A stretch of DNA of 6,834 nt from Candidatus Woesearchaeota archaeon (GCA_023269295.1 JAHFTU010000018.1:3441-10274), one strand, 5' to 3'. Counted from the stretch's first letter, positions 1-5,385 are shown. Notes: a model not told the origin generated them from the sequence alone. Made by a program: numbers and translations.

Positions 1-584
1 TGGAGCAGGGAAATCTGCCCTGTCCTCGGTATGAACGCAACCGGAACATCGGCAACATCGCCTTCCTCATACGATTCCTCAGCGTAATTGAGGTCAACAG
101 CAGTCATTGTGCCGACCTTGCCGACAGAAACTGAAGAAACCAAATCCTTCATTGACAACCCGGCATCAGCCAGGGCAATTGCCGCTGCGCAAATGCCCGC
201 ACAGCGAGTCCCGGCATCGGTCTGCGGCAGCTCAATGAAAACATCAACCACAGCGTTTGGAAAATCCTCAAGGTTAAGCACAGGCAGCAATGCCTTCTCG
301 GTAACCATTGAAATTTCCTTGGACCTCCTGGAACCTCCAGGCTTGACGCGGTCGCCAGCGCCGGAAAAAGGCATCATGTTGTACCTTACCCTCAATGTCC
401 CGCGCTGCGGATTCTGAAGGAACCTCGGGAACATGTCCCTGGGGCCGTACACTGCCGCGTAAGCAACAGTGTTCCCTATCTGGAACATTGCAGAGCCGTC
501 AGCCCTCTTGATAACTCCAGCCCGTGCAACAATGGGCCTCATCTCATCCGGCTTCCTGCCATCAACACGCTTGTCATAACCCAT
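1..584 (-). CDS. rrp41: Archaeal exosome catalytic subunit Rrp41, 3' end cut by window edge
   Basis: Rrp41 is the RNase PH-fold subunit that, paired with Rrp42 in a hexameric ring, performs phosphorolytic 3'-5' RNA degradation and also adds tails. I translated the minus strand from ATG at 584-582; it stays open for 194 codons to the window edge. The start MGYDKRVDGRKPDEMRPI is typical of the family. Other family features are YAAVYGPRD (about 42-50), the RNA-binding Arg pair in GSRRSKEIS (R86, R87), LPQTDAGTRCAGICAA (119-134) and DLNYAEES (164-171). The C-terminal part is missing, so the gene is partial because of the window, not broken. It begins 6 nt after the rrp4 stop, and its AGGTGA ribosome site includes that stop, so translation is probably coupled. 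One oddity: the acidic active-site segment reads E170 where family members usually have Asp, followed by extra residues before D179. Identity is very secure. Confidence 0.97.
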   Translation of the reverse strand, partial: MGYDKRVDGRKPDEMRPIVARAGVIKRADGSAMFQIGNTVAYAAVYGPRDMFPRFLQNPQRGTLRVRYNMMPFSGAGDRVKPGGSRRSKEISMVTEKALLPVLNLEDFPNAVVDVFIELPQTDAGTRCAGICAAAIALADAGLSMKDLVSSVSVGKVGTMTAVDLNYAEESYEEGDVADVPVAFIPRTGQISLL

Positions 585-590
585 AAAAAA

Positions 591-596
591 TCACCT
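591..596 (-). promoter_or_regulatory. Shine-Dalgarno of rrp41 overlapping the rrp4 stop codon
   Basis: On the minus strand AGGTGA lies 6 nt before the rrp41 ATG, and its last three bases are the rrp4 TGA stop. This matches the archaeal anti-Shine-Dalgarno sequence. It fixes the rrp41 start and suggests that ribosomes ending rrp4 reinitiate on rrp41. Confidence 0.85.
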
Positions 597-1319
597 GTCT
601 TCCGAGCTGCTTGGGCCCGGCCTTTGTGGCAGCTTCCTTACCTCTTCGTCAAGGAATGCCTTAATCCTGTCTGTGAGGCCTGAAATGTGGCTCTCGCTCT
701 CAATCTTCCTCAAAGCAGAAACAGCCACGAGCTCCTGCTCAGGCTCGCCCTGAAGCCACACAATGCCGTTCTGGCCGACAATAATCTTGCAGCCCGTAGC
801 GTCCTTAATCATGCTGACCATGCTGCCCTGCTTGCCAATTATCCTCGGCACCTTGTTTGGAGCGACTGTGATTATCCTGCCCTCGGGAAGCTTCCTGAGG
901 CCCGGGCCTTTCATGCTAAGGTCAACCAGGTTCTGCGAAGTGACATTCACGATGCTGGTAACCAGGTAATCGCCAAAGGTGAAATACCTTGTGAGGTCAG
1001 CGCCCCTAGCAATGAATTCAGAAGTTGCGTCCTTCATTGAAAGCATGGCAGTGTATGCTGAGTTGATTTCAGTGCGCCAGCCGGAAATTGCAACGTCAAT
1101 GACCTTGCCTATGATTACGTCTCCCCTCTTTGGAAGGTACTTGCCTGCCAGCGGAATCAGCTTGACCAGCCTTCCGTCAACGGAAAACAGGCCAAGCCGC
1201 GAAGCAACAAGCTTGTCGCCATCGCGGTAAACGCCCTCTGTCGGCAAAAAATCCATGCCAGTGGCAACTTCCTCGCCAGGCACTACAATGCTCTTATCCT
1301 GAACCAGTAATTCTCCCAT
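591..1319 (-). CDS. rrp4: Exosome RNA-binding cap subunit Rrp4 (S1 + KH)
   Basis: Rrp4 forms part of the trimeric cap on the Rrp41/Rrp42 ring and guides RNA into the central channel. The 242-residue product has the usual length and domain order. The N-terminal domain has VVPGEEVATG (12-21) and the family-typical GVYRDGDKLVAS (29-40). The S1 domain starts near GDVIIGKVIDV (66-76) and runs to about 135. The KH domain (about 148-210) contains VPRIIGKQGSM, followed by the Rrp4-specific GxNG signature in VGQNGIVWL (G182, N184, G185). The C-terminus is a short polar Ser/Glu tail. The start is fixed by GGTGA five bases upstream of the ATG. The gene follows SBDS by 30 nt and precedes rrp41 by 6 nt, the standard order of the archaeal exosome superoperon. 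Nothing looks broken. Confidence 0.97.
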   Translation of the reverse strand: MGELLVQDKSIVVPGEEVATGMDFLPTEGVYRDGDKLVASRLGLFSVDGRLVKLIPLAGKYLPKRGDVIIGKVIDVAISGWRTEINSAYTAMLSMKDATSEFIARGADLTRYFTFGDYLVTSIVNVTSQNLVDLSMKGPGLRKLPEGRIITVAPNKVPRIIGKQGSMVSMIKDATGCKIIVGQNGIVWLQGEPEQELVAVSALRKIESESHISGLTDRIKAFLDEEVRKLPQRPGPSSSEDR

Positions 1320-1324
1320 TCAAT

Positions 1325-1329
1325 TCACC
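1325..1329 (-). promoter_or_regulatory. Shine-Dalgarno of rrp4
   Basis: GGTGA on the minus strand, 5 nt before the rrp4 ATG at 1319-1317. It lies inside the 30-nt SBDS-rrp4 gap, supports this start, and suggests the two genes share one mRNA. Confidence 0.8.
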
Positions 1330-1349
1330 ATTCAATTATTTTATCGCTC

Positions 1350-2072
1350 TTATCGTGTTCCCACGACCTTGCTCTCAACAGCTCCCCTTGTGAGCTTGTT
1401 CAGCTCTGAATAAAGGTCCTGCTGCATGCCAGCTGGAATTTCAACAACAGCTAGCAGGCTGCCGTCGTTCTGCCACGCATCCTTCTGCAGCGTGCCGAAA
1501 CTCTTCAGCACTGAATATGCCTTTGACGCGAACTGCGCCGGAATGTGAAACTCCACCTGCCGAACCTCGAACTTTATCGGCAGCACAGGCATCAGCTGCT
1601 TCACGATGTCGTGAATCTGGTCCTCGGCCTTCCTGTGCTCGTCAAACCTGACCTTGGCCTCTTCAATGGCCGCCTCAATCCTGTTAGGCGGGTGGGGAAA
1701 GCCGGTCTTCGGGTCAATGGCTGTCCTGTGGATGATGTTTATGATTGCCTTTTTCTTCTCCTCGCGAAGCCTGTCCCTGTACTCGGACGTGAGCTGGATC
1801 TCGCCTTTCTGGATTATCTGCTTTGCGACCTCAAAATGGTCGTCGGTCCTGAACACGTTTTTCATGACGTGCTCTGAAACTGCAAGGCCTTTCTTGGCAT
1901 CAGCAAATACCCTGTCGTAAACAAGGACATCCCTGATGTCGCCCTGGCCCTGCTTGAACGCGATAGCCCGGTCCGGGTCAACTATGACCTCAAAATTCTC
2001 CCCGCCTGCCTTAAGCCGCGCCAGGTTATAATGGGCCTTCTCCTTCCCGAAATGCTCGGTTGACCACGCCAT
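1350..2072 (-). CDS. SBDS-family ribosome maturation protein
   Basis: This is the archaeal orthologue of the Shwachman-Bodian-Diamond protein (Sdo1 in yeast). In eukaryotes that protein acts with elongation factor-like GTPase 1 to release the anti-association factor eIF6 from the large ribosomal subunit; in archaea the role is inferred. The 240 residues fit the three-domain family: an N-terminal FYSH domain (about 12-95, with NLARLKAGGENFEVIVDP and QGDIRDVL), a helical middle domain (about 96-165, with IQLTSEYRDRL and the signature TAIDPKTGFPHPPNRIEAAI at 117-136), and a C-terminal ferredoxin-like domain (about 168-240). The ATG at 2072 is preceded only by a weak GGGT-type ribosome site. The leader is unusual because a palindromic repeat and two hairpins lie directly upstream. 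The gene sits between psmA and rrp4, as is common in archaea. Confidence 0.96.
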   Translation of the reverse strand: MAWSTEHFGKEKAHYNLARLKAGGENFEVIVDPDRAIAFKQGQGDIRDVLVYDRVFADAKKGLAVSEHVMKNVFRTDDHFEVAKQIIQKGEIQLTSEYRDRLREEKKKAIINIIHRTAIDPKTGFPHPPNRIEAAIEEAKVRFDEHRKAEDQIHDIVKQLMPVLPIKFEVRQVEFHIPAQFASKAYSVLKSFGTLQKDAWQNDGSLLAVVEIPAGMQQDLYSELNKLTRGAVESKVVGTR

Positions 2073-2075
2073 GTG

Positions 2076-2095
2076 ACCCTTTTAGCGAAAATGTT
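2076..2095. repeat. Dispersed near-palindromic repeat, copy 1 (SBDS leader)
   Basis: The core TTTT-AGCG-AAAA (2080-2091) is flanked by ACCC and TGTT. Aligned over 20 bases to the copy at 6220-6239, 17 positions agree. It is in the same orientation as the two other copies at 3011-3042 and 6218-6251. It lies within 25 nt of the SBDS start codon and covers the sequence where the ribosome would bind. This is the most divergent of the three copies. Confidence 0.55.
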
Positions 2096-2112
2096 GTTGG
2101 ATAAACAACATT
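2090..2112. repeat. Inverted repeat, 9-bp stem with 5-nt loop
   Basis: The arms AATGTTGTT (2090-2098) and AACAACATT (2104-2112) are perfectly complementary around GGATA. Read on the minus strand, as transcribed from psmA into SBDS, it forms a hairpin just upstream of the SBDS ribosome site. It shares two bases with the next hairpin, so the two full stems compete slightly at the junction. Confidence 0.8.
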
Positions 2113-2133
2113 CTTCGTCTCTAAGACGAAGAA
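2111..2133. repeat. Inverted repeat, 10-bp stem with 3-nt loop
   Basis: TTCTTCGTCT (2111-2120) and AGACGAAGAA (2124-2133) are perfectly complementary around CTA. On the minus strand it is the first hairpin after the psmA stop. No long U-run follows it directly, so a role as processing site, stability element or partial terminator is open. Confidence 0.85.
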
Positions 2134-2139
2134 AGGTTC

Positions 2140-2163
2140 AATCCAAAACCTAATCCAAAACCT
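2140..2163. repeat. 12-bp exact tandem duplication at the end of psmA
   Basis: AATCCAAAACCT occurs twice without interruption, at 2140-2151 and 2152-2163. The second unit ends on one base of the psmA TAA stop codon (2163-2165). This looks like a slippage-type duplication just outside the coding region. Confidence 0.85.
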
Positions 2164-2924
2164 TAAGCCTTATCCTCCTTCTTCTTAGGGGCTGATTTCT
2201 TAATCTCCTCTATGTGCTTTTCAATCTCAGCTCTCTTAAGCTTTGTGAATCTTTTAGTTGCATGAGTGATGTAGACGCCTGCAATCCTGTCGTAATTGAA
2301 ATCCTTTTCAATAACCTTGTAAAGCGCCCTAAGCCCGAGCTTGATTGCCTCGTCAAGGCTAAGGTCATCCCTGTAATCCTTCTTGAGAATTTCCTCAATC
2401 TCAGGCTCGCCCTCGCCGATGACAGTAGCCCTGTACTGGAAATAAATGCCAGTCGGGTCGGTCTCAAACAGCTTTGCGCCAGTATCGTCAATGCCTGCAA
2501 TGAGTAGAGAGACGCCGAAAGGCCTCAAACCGCCGGACTGGGTGCAAAACTGCTTAAGGTTGGAAACGTCCTTGACAACAGACAGAACATCAATTGGAGA
2601 ATCATAAGTAACGCGGTGCTGCTGCGCCCTCAACTGTGCGCGCTCAATCAAAACCCTCGCATCAGACAAAATGCCGGAAGCAGTTGCTGCAATGTGGTCA
2701 TCAATCTGCCAAATCTTCTCAACAGCCTCAGCCACTACCAAAGTGTCAACAATGCGCTTGTCAGTAATGAAAACAATTCCGTCCTTGCACACCATGCCAA
2801 TTGCCGTGCTGCCCTGCCTGACGGTCTTCTTTGCATACTCAACCTGCAAAAGCCTTCCATCAGGGCTGAACATCGTAATTGCCCTGTCATAACCCATAAT
2901 CTGATGAGGCATTGGCTGCTGCAT
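2163..2924 (-). CDS. psmA: 20S proteasome alpha subunit
   Basis: Alpha subunits form the outer seven-membered rings of the archaeal 20S proteasome, gate substrate entry, and dock ATPase regulators. The N-terminal signature is complete: GYDRAITMFSPDGRLLQVEYA at residues 11-31. Further family matches are VEKIWQIDDHIAATASG, SDARVLIERA, RPFGVSLLIAG (134-144) and ETDPTGIYFQYRATVIG. K70 in AVEK corresponds, by my alignment, to the Thermoplasma pocket lysine that receives activator C-termini. I chose ATG at 2924-2922 (253 residues) because an AAGGTGA ribosome site ends 6 nt upstream; an in-frame TTG at 2930 directly abuts that site. The lysine-rich C-terminal tail is unremarkable. The gene is first in the psmA-SBDS-rrp4-rrp41 run, apart from a possible small ORF ahead of it. 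No beta subunit gene is in the window. Confidence 0.97.
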   Translation of the reverse strand: MQQPMPHQIMGYDRAITMFSPDGRLLQVEYAKKTVRQGSTAIGMVCKDGIVFITDKRIVDTLVVAEAVEKIWQIDDHIAATASGILSDARVLIERAQLRAQQHRVTYDSPIDVLSVVKDVSNLKQFCTQSGGLRPFGVSLLIAGIDDTGAKLFETDPTGIYFQYRATVIGEGEPEIEEILKKDYRDDLSLDEAIKLGLRALYKVIEKDFNYDRIAGVYITHATKRFTKLKRAEIEKHIEEIKKSAPKKKEDKA

Positions 2925-2930
2925 TTTCAA

Positions 2931-2937
2931 TCACCTT
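2931..2937 (-). promoter_or_regulatory. Shine-Dalgarno deciding the psmA start
   Basis: AAGGTGA on the minus strand lies 6 nt before ATG 2924-2922 and zero nt before TTG 2930-2928. The spacing supports the ATG, giving a protein two residues shorter than the longest frame. Confidence 0.8.
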
Positions 2938-2950
2938 TTCATTGCGGCTG

Positions 2951-2959
2951 CTATAAAAT
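2951..2959 (-). promoter_or_regulatory. Weak TATA-like box upstream of psmA
   Basis: The minus strand reads ATTTTATAG about 30 nt before the psmA start. Initiation about 26 nt downstream would leave almost no leader and remove the Shine-Dalgarno, so this is less convincing than the box at 3111-3118. Confidence 0.25.
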
Positions 2960-3093
2960 TAGTGCCACTGTTTGCTATAGTCACGCATATCATTTTTTCC
3001 GCTGGCCACGACCTTTTTGGCGAAAAAGCTCGACCAAAAAACTGAGCCAGTAAACGAAGAATCTAGTTCAGGTTCTTCTTCTCTCACCAGCAT
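2959..3093 (-). CDS. Possible small protein, 44 aa, upstream of psmA
   Basis: The minus strand opens with ATG at 3093-3091 and ends in TAA at 2961-2959, giving 44 codons that start MLVREEEPELDSSF and end DYSKQWH. I recognise no family. It is acidic at the N-terminus, has a short aromatic/hydrophobic middle (VFWSSFFAKKVV) and a polar C-terminus; no clear membrane span or metal motif is present. Support comes from position: a strong promoter lies just upstream, and the stop is 34 nt before the psmA start, so it would be the first gene of the psmA transcript. A GTG at 3087 is an alternative start with better leaderless spacing to the TATA box. Against it: there is no ribosome site, and much of the middle is made from the dispersed repeat. 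It could be part of a long psmA leader. Confidence 0.35.
   Translation of the reverse strand: MLVREEEPELDSSFTGSVFWSSFFAKKVVASGKNDMRDYSKQWH
3011..3042. repeat. Dispersed near-palindromic repeat, copy 2 (upstream of psmA)
   Basis: The core CTTTTT-GGCG-AAAAAG (3013-3028) is an inverted repeat, followed by a tail ending in CAAAAAAC. Compared with the copy inside the DUF362 gene (6220-6251), 27 of 32 positions agree, in the same orientation. On the minus strand it gives two T-runs, so it could also contribute to ending transcription of the metalloprotease gene. Confidence 0.75.
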
Positions 3094-3110
3094 AGGGAAC
3101 AGCACGGCAC

Positions 3111-3126
3111 TATTTAAAGGTTTCGC
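3111..3126 (-). promoter_or_regulatory. Promoter (BRE + TATA box) for the psmA unit
   Basis: The minus strand reads GCGAAACC followed by TTTAAATA, a very good archaeal BRE/TATA pair. Initiation is expected near 3085-3090, which is at the start of the 44-codon ORF and about 160 nt before psmA. This is the best candidate for driving psmA-SBDS-rrp4-rrp41. Confidence 0.7.
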
Positions 3127-3147
3127 AAGGCATTGCGGGAATTTTGC

Positions 3148-4743
3148 TCAGCTCACAGAATTAAAGTACGGGCTCTGGGCCAGAATGCCCTTATCCTGCT
3201 GCAACAAACTCGTATCAGGATAATTCCAGTGGTGACCCATTATTGTCTTGTCCCAATCCTGCGCCGTAGTGCCAACATAGAAATCAGGGTGAGGAAGCTT
3301 AAACGCGTGCCCAAGCTCGTGCCCCAAAGCTCCTATGCCAAACCCTTCAGCCTTCCCCGAAGGCAGCCACGAGTTCTGGCACGAGTCCTTTACGTTAGGA
3401 GGATTGTCAGTGCTGAAATACTTGTCAAGCACCTTGCTGCAGGATTTTTCTTTCGCAGCATAAATGCCAGCGTCCCCAAGCATCGCAAACCCTCCGCCTG
3501 TTGGGTAGCTTCTGCCACCAGCATATCCGCCACCCCCAAAAGCAGCGACCCATACCACTCTGTTTGCTGGGAACTTGTTCCAGTCGGGCTCTACAGGAAG
3601 CCCTTTACTCTTCAACTCGTCTATTATGTTTGCTTCAAAGTTGTTTTTCACGCAGCCCGGCTGGCTGTCAACGCACCAGTACCACTCGTGATTGTTGTTT
3701 CCTGTGATGACTTGCGTTTGCAACATTGTGAATGTAGCTCCTGTTTTTGTTAGATAGAACTGCCTTATTTCCTCAAACTTCTTGTTAAGGTAATTTACCA
3801 TGTCCTGGTCGTTTGAATAGTCTGTTGGGAAAAATATAACCGGCTGGACCTTATAGCTATTGTCAACGGCCTTGCAGTTTCCAACTACGCAAAGCTGCCC
3901 TTGCTGGCACAAAGTGCCTTCGTCAGTCTTTCCATCGCAGTTGTTGTCCTTGCCATCACACACTTCTGCTGCCTGATCTACATTGCCAAAGCATTCCCCC
4001 CATAAATGACTGCCCTGGCACGTTTGCGTGCCCAGCCTGCACAGCCCGATATTGCTGTAACCGCAGCTCTTAGCCTGGCCCGGATTGCACTCGCACGTTA
4101 TTCCATCATCAACAAGGCCATTGCAGTTGTTATCAATGCCGTCGCATACCTCTGGCGTCGGCGTGCATGTTTGCTGCTGTGGCTGCGGCGGTTGCTGCTG
4201 CGGCTGAGGGCTCGCTTGCGGTTGCGCATCAGCGCTGGGCGCCCTTGAATTTCCGCTTCTTGAAACCTTTATTTCTTCAATCGGAGCAGGCTTTTGTTTT
4301 ACTGGCTCTACCAAAATACACCGGTTATTCTGGCAAACGCCTGAACTGCAATCAGAGTTGCTGCAGCATTCGTAATTCACGCAAGTTCTTTCGCTTATGT
4401 AACCGCAGCCGCAGACTATTGTGGCACACTTATTTCTTACACAGGACGCGTTCTGTGCACACTCGGCATCAGCGCAGCACTCATACCTGTTGCAAGAATT
4501 ATTATAGGCATATTCGCATTCTCCACATTTAAGCTCATTGCACGAGTGGTTAAAGCAGTGCTGGGCAGGCAAGCACCCGGTATCCTCACAGCAGTTTTGC
4601 GGATTCTCGCCAGCATCCAAAAAGTGGTTGCCGCAGACAGGCTTCTCGGAAGCAAGAATTGGCAAAAGAGTAAGTACAAGCAGCATCCCTAAAAGCGCTG
4701 CCAGCACCGCAAATGTGGAAAAAACTGCAACTGGCTTCGGCAT
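3148..4743 (-). CDS. Secreted Cys-rich, MopE-motif, metzincin-like metalloprotease
   Basis: The 531-residue protein appears exported. Residues 6-31 are a long hydrophobic segment that is either a signal peptide or an N-terminal anchor. Residues 37-142 hold 22 cysteines in three repeats of the form CC-x4-C-x4/5-C-x4-C (51-68, 89-106, 126-142). A Pro/Gln-rich linker follows (about 172-191). Next are two MopE-type putative metal-binding motifs, EVCDGIDNNCNGLVDDG (198-214) and EVCDGKDNNCDGKTDEG (260-276). From about 297 a protease domain begins with PVIFFPTDYS and contains GHELGHAFKLPHP: H475, E476, H479 and H485 are the expected zinc ligands and catalytic Glu. M502 in TIMGHH is a probable Met-turn. 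The metzincin Gly is replaced by K482. Substrate is unknown; a role in surface protein processing or scavenging is inference. It has its own leaderless promoter. Confidence 0.85.
   Translation of the reverse strand: MPKPVAVFSTFAVLAALLGMLLVLTLLPILASEKPVCGNHFLDAGENPQNCCEDTGCLPAQHCFNHSCNELKCGECEYAYNNSCNRYECCADAECAQNASCVRNKCATIVCGCGYISERTCVNYECCSNSDCSSGVCQNNRCILVEPVKQKPAPIEEIKVSRSGNSRAPSADAQPQASPQPQQQPPQPQQQTCTPTPEVCDGIDNNCNGLVDDGITCECNPGQAKSCGYSNIGLCRLGTQTCQGSHLWGECFGNVDQAAEVCDGKDNNCDGKTDEGTLCQQGQLCVVGNCKAVDNSYKVQPVIFFPTDYSNDQDMVNYLNKKFEEIRQFYLTKTGATFTMLQTQVITGNNNHEWYWCVDSQPGCVKNNFEANIIDELKSKGLPVEPDWNKFPANRVVWVAAFGGGGYAGGRSYPTGGGFAMLGDAGIYAAKEKSCSKVLDKYFSTDNPPNVKDSCQNSWLPSGKAEGFGIGALGHELGHAFKLPHPDFYVGTTAQDWDKTIMGHHWNYPDTSLLQQDKGILAQSPYFNSVS
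4171..4210. repeat. Imperfect 21-nt direct repeat encoding a Pro/Gln linker
   Basis: Two adjacent units beginning TTGCTGCTG (4171 and 4192) share GGCTG downstream. On the coding strand they give alternating Pro and Gln residues (about 180-191) that link the Cys-rich region to the MopE motifs. Such low-complexity linkers often vary in length between relatives. Confidence 0.7.
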
Positions 4744-4765
4744 GCTAACTTTTCTGGAAGTGCGA

Positions 4766-4774
4766 CTTTAAAAG
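4766..4774 (-). promoter_or_regulatory. TATA box of the metalloprotease gene (leaderless)
   Basis: The minus strand reads CTTTTAAAG, centred 27 nt before the ATG at 4743. That spacing puts the transcription start at or next to the start codon. No Shine-Dalgarno is present, consistent with a leaderless mRNA. Confidence 0.65.
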
Positions 4775-4823
4775 ATTTGCTGAGAAGCATCATGCTACTG
4801 AGAAGGGATAAATCATAACAAAC

Positions 4824-4832
4824 TTTAAAAAT
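4824..4832 (+). promoter_or_regulatory. TATA box of the zinc-ribbon gene
   Basis: TTTAAAAAT, preceded by AACAAAC as a BRE-like element. Initiation about 26 nt downstream, near 4854, leaves a leader of about 26 nt that contains the GGTGA at 4868-4872. It faces away from the metalloprotease promoter in a 136-bp divergent region. Confidence 0.6.
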
Positions 4833-4867
4833 ACAGGATGTCGGAGAAAACAGAAAGTGCAAAGTTT

Positions 4868-4872
4868 GGTGA
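4868..4872 (+). promoter_or_regulatory. Shine-Dalgarno of the zinc-ribbon gene
   Basis: GGTGA, 7 nt before the ATG at 4880. It supports this start and distinguishes the gene from the leaderless neighbours on both sides. Confidence 0.75.
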
Positions 4873-4879
4873 ATCTTAA

Positions 4880-5305
4880 ATGCCTTTGAGCGGGATGCTG
4901 ACGTGCGGGAACTGCGGCGCAAGGTCGCAAATGAACACGATGCGCTACAACCTGAGCGGAAGCAAGCTCATCTGCCCGAACTGCATTGAAAAGGAAAGAA
5001 GCGGCATCAAGCCCGGAACAACGCATTCAAGGTCTGCCAGGCTCCGGCAGGAACAAATGATGCAGAAGACAGCCGCGACAATGCCTGCCGGGACACAGGA
5101 AAGCGGCAATCACACAGGGGCTTCCGGTGGGGAGGGCATGGCAAAATACGTCTGCCGAAGCTGCCATTTCAAGTTCTCAAGAAAAAAAGACATGGACGTA
5201 AACGCATGCCCGTACTGCGGAAGGGACGCAGTATCGCCTGCCTATGAGGGCAAGGCGCAGGACCTTATTGAAGAATCAACCCAGATGGAAGACATGAGGT
5301 TCTAA
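4880..5305 (+). CDS. Double zinc-ribbon protein, function unknown
   Basis: The 141-residue product has two four-cysteine zinc-ribbon modules. The first uses C9-x2-C12 and C32-x2-C35 (TCGNCG and ICPNC). The second uses C92-x2-C95 and C110-x2-C113 (VCRSCHF and CPYCGR). A polar linker of about 50 residues, rich in Arg, Gln, Ser and Gly, joins them, and the C-terminus is acidic. Such ribbons usually mediate nucleic-acid or protein contacts, but nothing here identifies a target. The second module begins with an internal Met (MAKYVCRSC, residue 87), as stand-alone archaeal ribbon proteins often do, and has a purine-rich stretch just before it, so a second, shorter product is conceivable. The HTH-CBS gene follows by 80 nt with its own promoter, so co-regulation is uncertain. 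I recognise no precise family. Confidence 0.85.
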   Translation: MPLSGMLTCGNCGARSQMNTMRYNLSGSKLICPNCIEKERSGIKPGTTHSRSARLRQEQMMQKTAATMPAGTQESGNHTGASGGEGMAKYVCRSCHFKFSRKKDMDVNACPYCGRDAVSPAYEGKAQDLIEESTQMEDMRF

Positions 5306-5320
5306 TAATTCTTTTGGGAA

Positions 5321-5340
5321 TATTTCTCTTGTTTTTTATT
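5321..5340 (+). terminator. T-rich termination region after the zinc-ribbon gene
   Basis: A T-rich stretch, with CTCTTG followed by six T and then ATT, begins 16 nt after the stop at 5303-5305. Archaeal RNA polymerase terminates at such U-tracts without needing a hairpin. It sits just before the HTH-CBS promoter, so the two genes are probably separate units. Confidence 0.5.
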
Positions 5341-5348
5341 ATGAAAAT

Positions 5349-5363
5349 CGAAACTAATTTAAA
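5349..5363 (+). promoter_or_regulatory. BRE + TATA promoter of the HTH-CBS gene (leaderless)
   Basis: CGAAACT followed by AATTTAAA, with the box centred 26 nt before the ATG at 5386. The spacing predicts initiation at the start codon, and no Shine-Dalgarno is present. Confidence 0.7.
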
Positions 5364-5385
5364 CCGCAGCCACAAATACTAGCGC

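Noticed and set aside
88..1230. Plus-strand open frames opposite rrp41 and rrp4
   Set aside because: They lie antisense to strongly recognised exosome genes and have no upstream signals or family features; they are by-products of coding-strand composition.
2928..2930. TTG as the psmA start codon
   Set aside because: It directly abuts the AAGGTGA ribosome site with no spacer, while the ATG two codons later has the normal 6-nt spacing and gives a typical alpha-subunit N-terminus.
3055..3080. Loose GAAGAA/TTCTTC inverted repeat inside the 44-codon ORF
   Set aside because: The arms are short, purine/pyrimidine-simple and widely spaced, and can be explained by the Glu-rich codons.
3121..3141. 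Short hairpin CGCAA-GGCA-TTGCG after the metalloprotease stop, as a terminator
   Set aside because: The stem is only 5 bp without mismatches, no T-run follows it, and it overlaps the BRE of the downstream promoter; chance is a sufficient explanation.
3133..3753. A 206-codon plus-strand open frame opposite the metalloprotease gene
   Set aside because: It is antisense to the zinc-protease domain, whose HExxH motif and domain structure are clear. The plus-strand translation shows no recognisable motif and no promoter or ribosome site.
4171..4210. CTG/CAG-rich stretch as a CRISPR or regulatory repeat
   Set aside because: The two units are in frame, encode a Pro/Gln linker, and have no spacer structure.
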